In this document: piece after piece, positions 6,436-6,856 of the stretch
How the letters are laid out: every line of letters starts with the position of its first letter
How positions within the stretch are numbered: position 1 is the stretch's first letter
Origin: Legionellales bacterium
GTDB lineage: Bacteria > Pseudomonadota > Gammaproteobacteria > Legionellales > Legionellaceae
NCBI GenBank assembly: GCA_003489505.1
Contig: DNMA01000021.1
Span: 1,070 to 7,925 of the forward strand
DNA: 6,856 bases
Reading direction: 5' to 3'
Made by a program: the position numbers and the translations under genes
The notes under the pieces: generated by a model
What the model saw: only the letters and a program-made list of their open reading frames with translations
The model's database searches: none
Told to the model about the DNA's origin: nothing

Positions 6436-6442
6436 AAGGAAG
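6436..6442 (+). promoter_or_regulatory. Ribosome binding site of the gene at 6447
   Basis: AAGGAAG lies 4 bases before ATG 6447, and an in-frame TGA at 6432-6434 excludes any earlier start. The 47-base gap after pdhC shows no terminator and no convincing promoter, so the gene may be co-transcribed with pdhC. Confidence 0.6.
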
Positions 6443-6446
6443 TCTA

Positions 6447-6856
6447 ATGAACCTCATCCATTCATCGGAGATATCTTTACGCTCAGCCGTTTTGAACGCC
6501 AAAAAAACGCTAAAAAAAGGTGAAAACCTTGCTGAAAAAATCAGGACTCAAGCACTGGGTCAGATGGAACTGGTCCAGCAAGCTGAAGGCTTGTTTTCAG
6601 GGATTAAAAACTCTGAAAGCATTCAATCAGCAGCCATTAGCATTGCCACCAAAGGCATTGAATTAGCCTACCAAGCGATTCGTGATGAACTCACCGAAGC
6701 CCGCTACAAAAGAAAAAGATTTGTTGAAGAATGCGAAACGCATTTGGCAACCTTTACCATCAGCTCTGCCAAGGAATTAAGTGAATATTCCGTTGAAGAA
6801 CACGCTATTAAAAGATTTTATGAGATGTTGCAAAGCAAATGCCCAGACATCATTGA
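6447..6856 (+). CDS. Partial hypothetical protein, predominantly helical
   Basis: This is an open frame of 136 complete codons from ATG 6447, cut by the right edge. A good ribosome site and an in-frame TGA just upstream (6432-6434) fix the start. I do not recognise the family. The product lacks a signal peptide and membrane segments. It is rich in Ala, Glu, Lys and Gln and looks like consecutive amphipathic helices: about 9-48 (with KKTLKKGENLAEKI at 19-32), 55-100 (with the basic stretch RYKRKR at 86-91) and 107-130. Coiled-coil formation is plausible but was not computed. It is not dihydrolipoyl dehydrogenase, the gene one might expect after pdhC, because no FAD-binding GxGxxG motif is present near the N-terminus. 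Its position 47 bases after pdhC on the same strand suggests co-transcription, which does not by itself imply a metabolic role. An effector or structural helical protein is possible. Confidence 0.75.
   Translation, partial: MNLIHSSEISLRSAVLNAKKTLKKGENLAEKIRTQALGQMELVQQAEGLFSGIKNSESIQSAAISIATKGIELAYQAIRDELTEARYKRKRFVEECETHLATFTISSAKELSEYSVEEHAIKRFYEMLQSKCPDII

Overview
The window looks like part of an AT-rich gammaproteobacterial chromosome. The best guess is a host-associated lineage of the Legionellales/Coxiellaceae kind. This rests on three things: a compact type IV pilus/type II secretion-like ATPase and platform pair, a Bacillus-type split-E1 pyruvate dehydrogenase cluster, and an effector-like gene beside them. 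The placement is inference; no rRNA or other marker gene is present.

Layout. Bases 1-957 hold the 5' 319 codons of a minus-strand gene that runs off the left edge. Its product is unrecognised overall but ends, at the window edge, in a His...Asn arrangement resembling CE-clan (Ulp1/YopJ-like) cysteine peptidases and acetyltransferases. A 151-base AT-rich gap (958-1108) carries a recognisable promoter for each direction. On the plus strand, pilB (1109-2110) and pilC (2103-3197) overlap by 8 bases and encode a shortened secretion/pilus ATPase and its inner-membrane platform. After a 61-base gap come pdhA (GTG start, 3259-4332), pdhB (start reassigned to 4319, to 5299) and pdhC (5296-6399). These overlap one another and encode E1-alpha, E1-beta and E2 of a 2-oxoacid dehydrogenase, most likely pyruvate dehydrogenase. 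A 47-base gap leads to the first 136 codons of an unrecognised, mostly helical protein (6447 to the right edge).

How the genes work together. E1-alpha and E1-beta decarboxylate pyruvate on thiamine diphosphate, and E2 passes the acetyl group to CoA through its lipoyl arm. The E3 gene (dihydrolipoyl dehydrogenase) needed to reoxidise the lipoyl group is not in the window. PilB would power, and PilC anchor, assembly of a pilus or pseudopilus; no pilins and no pilD prepilin peptidase are adjacent. No RNA genes, CRISPR arrays, insertion sequences, convincing terminators or significant repeats were seen, and no gene-free stretch exceeds 151 bases. No clearly novel multi-gene system is evident. The most promising lead is the truncated effector-like gene at the left edge.
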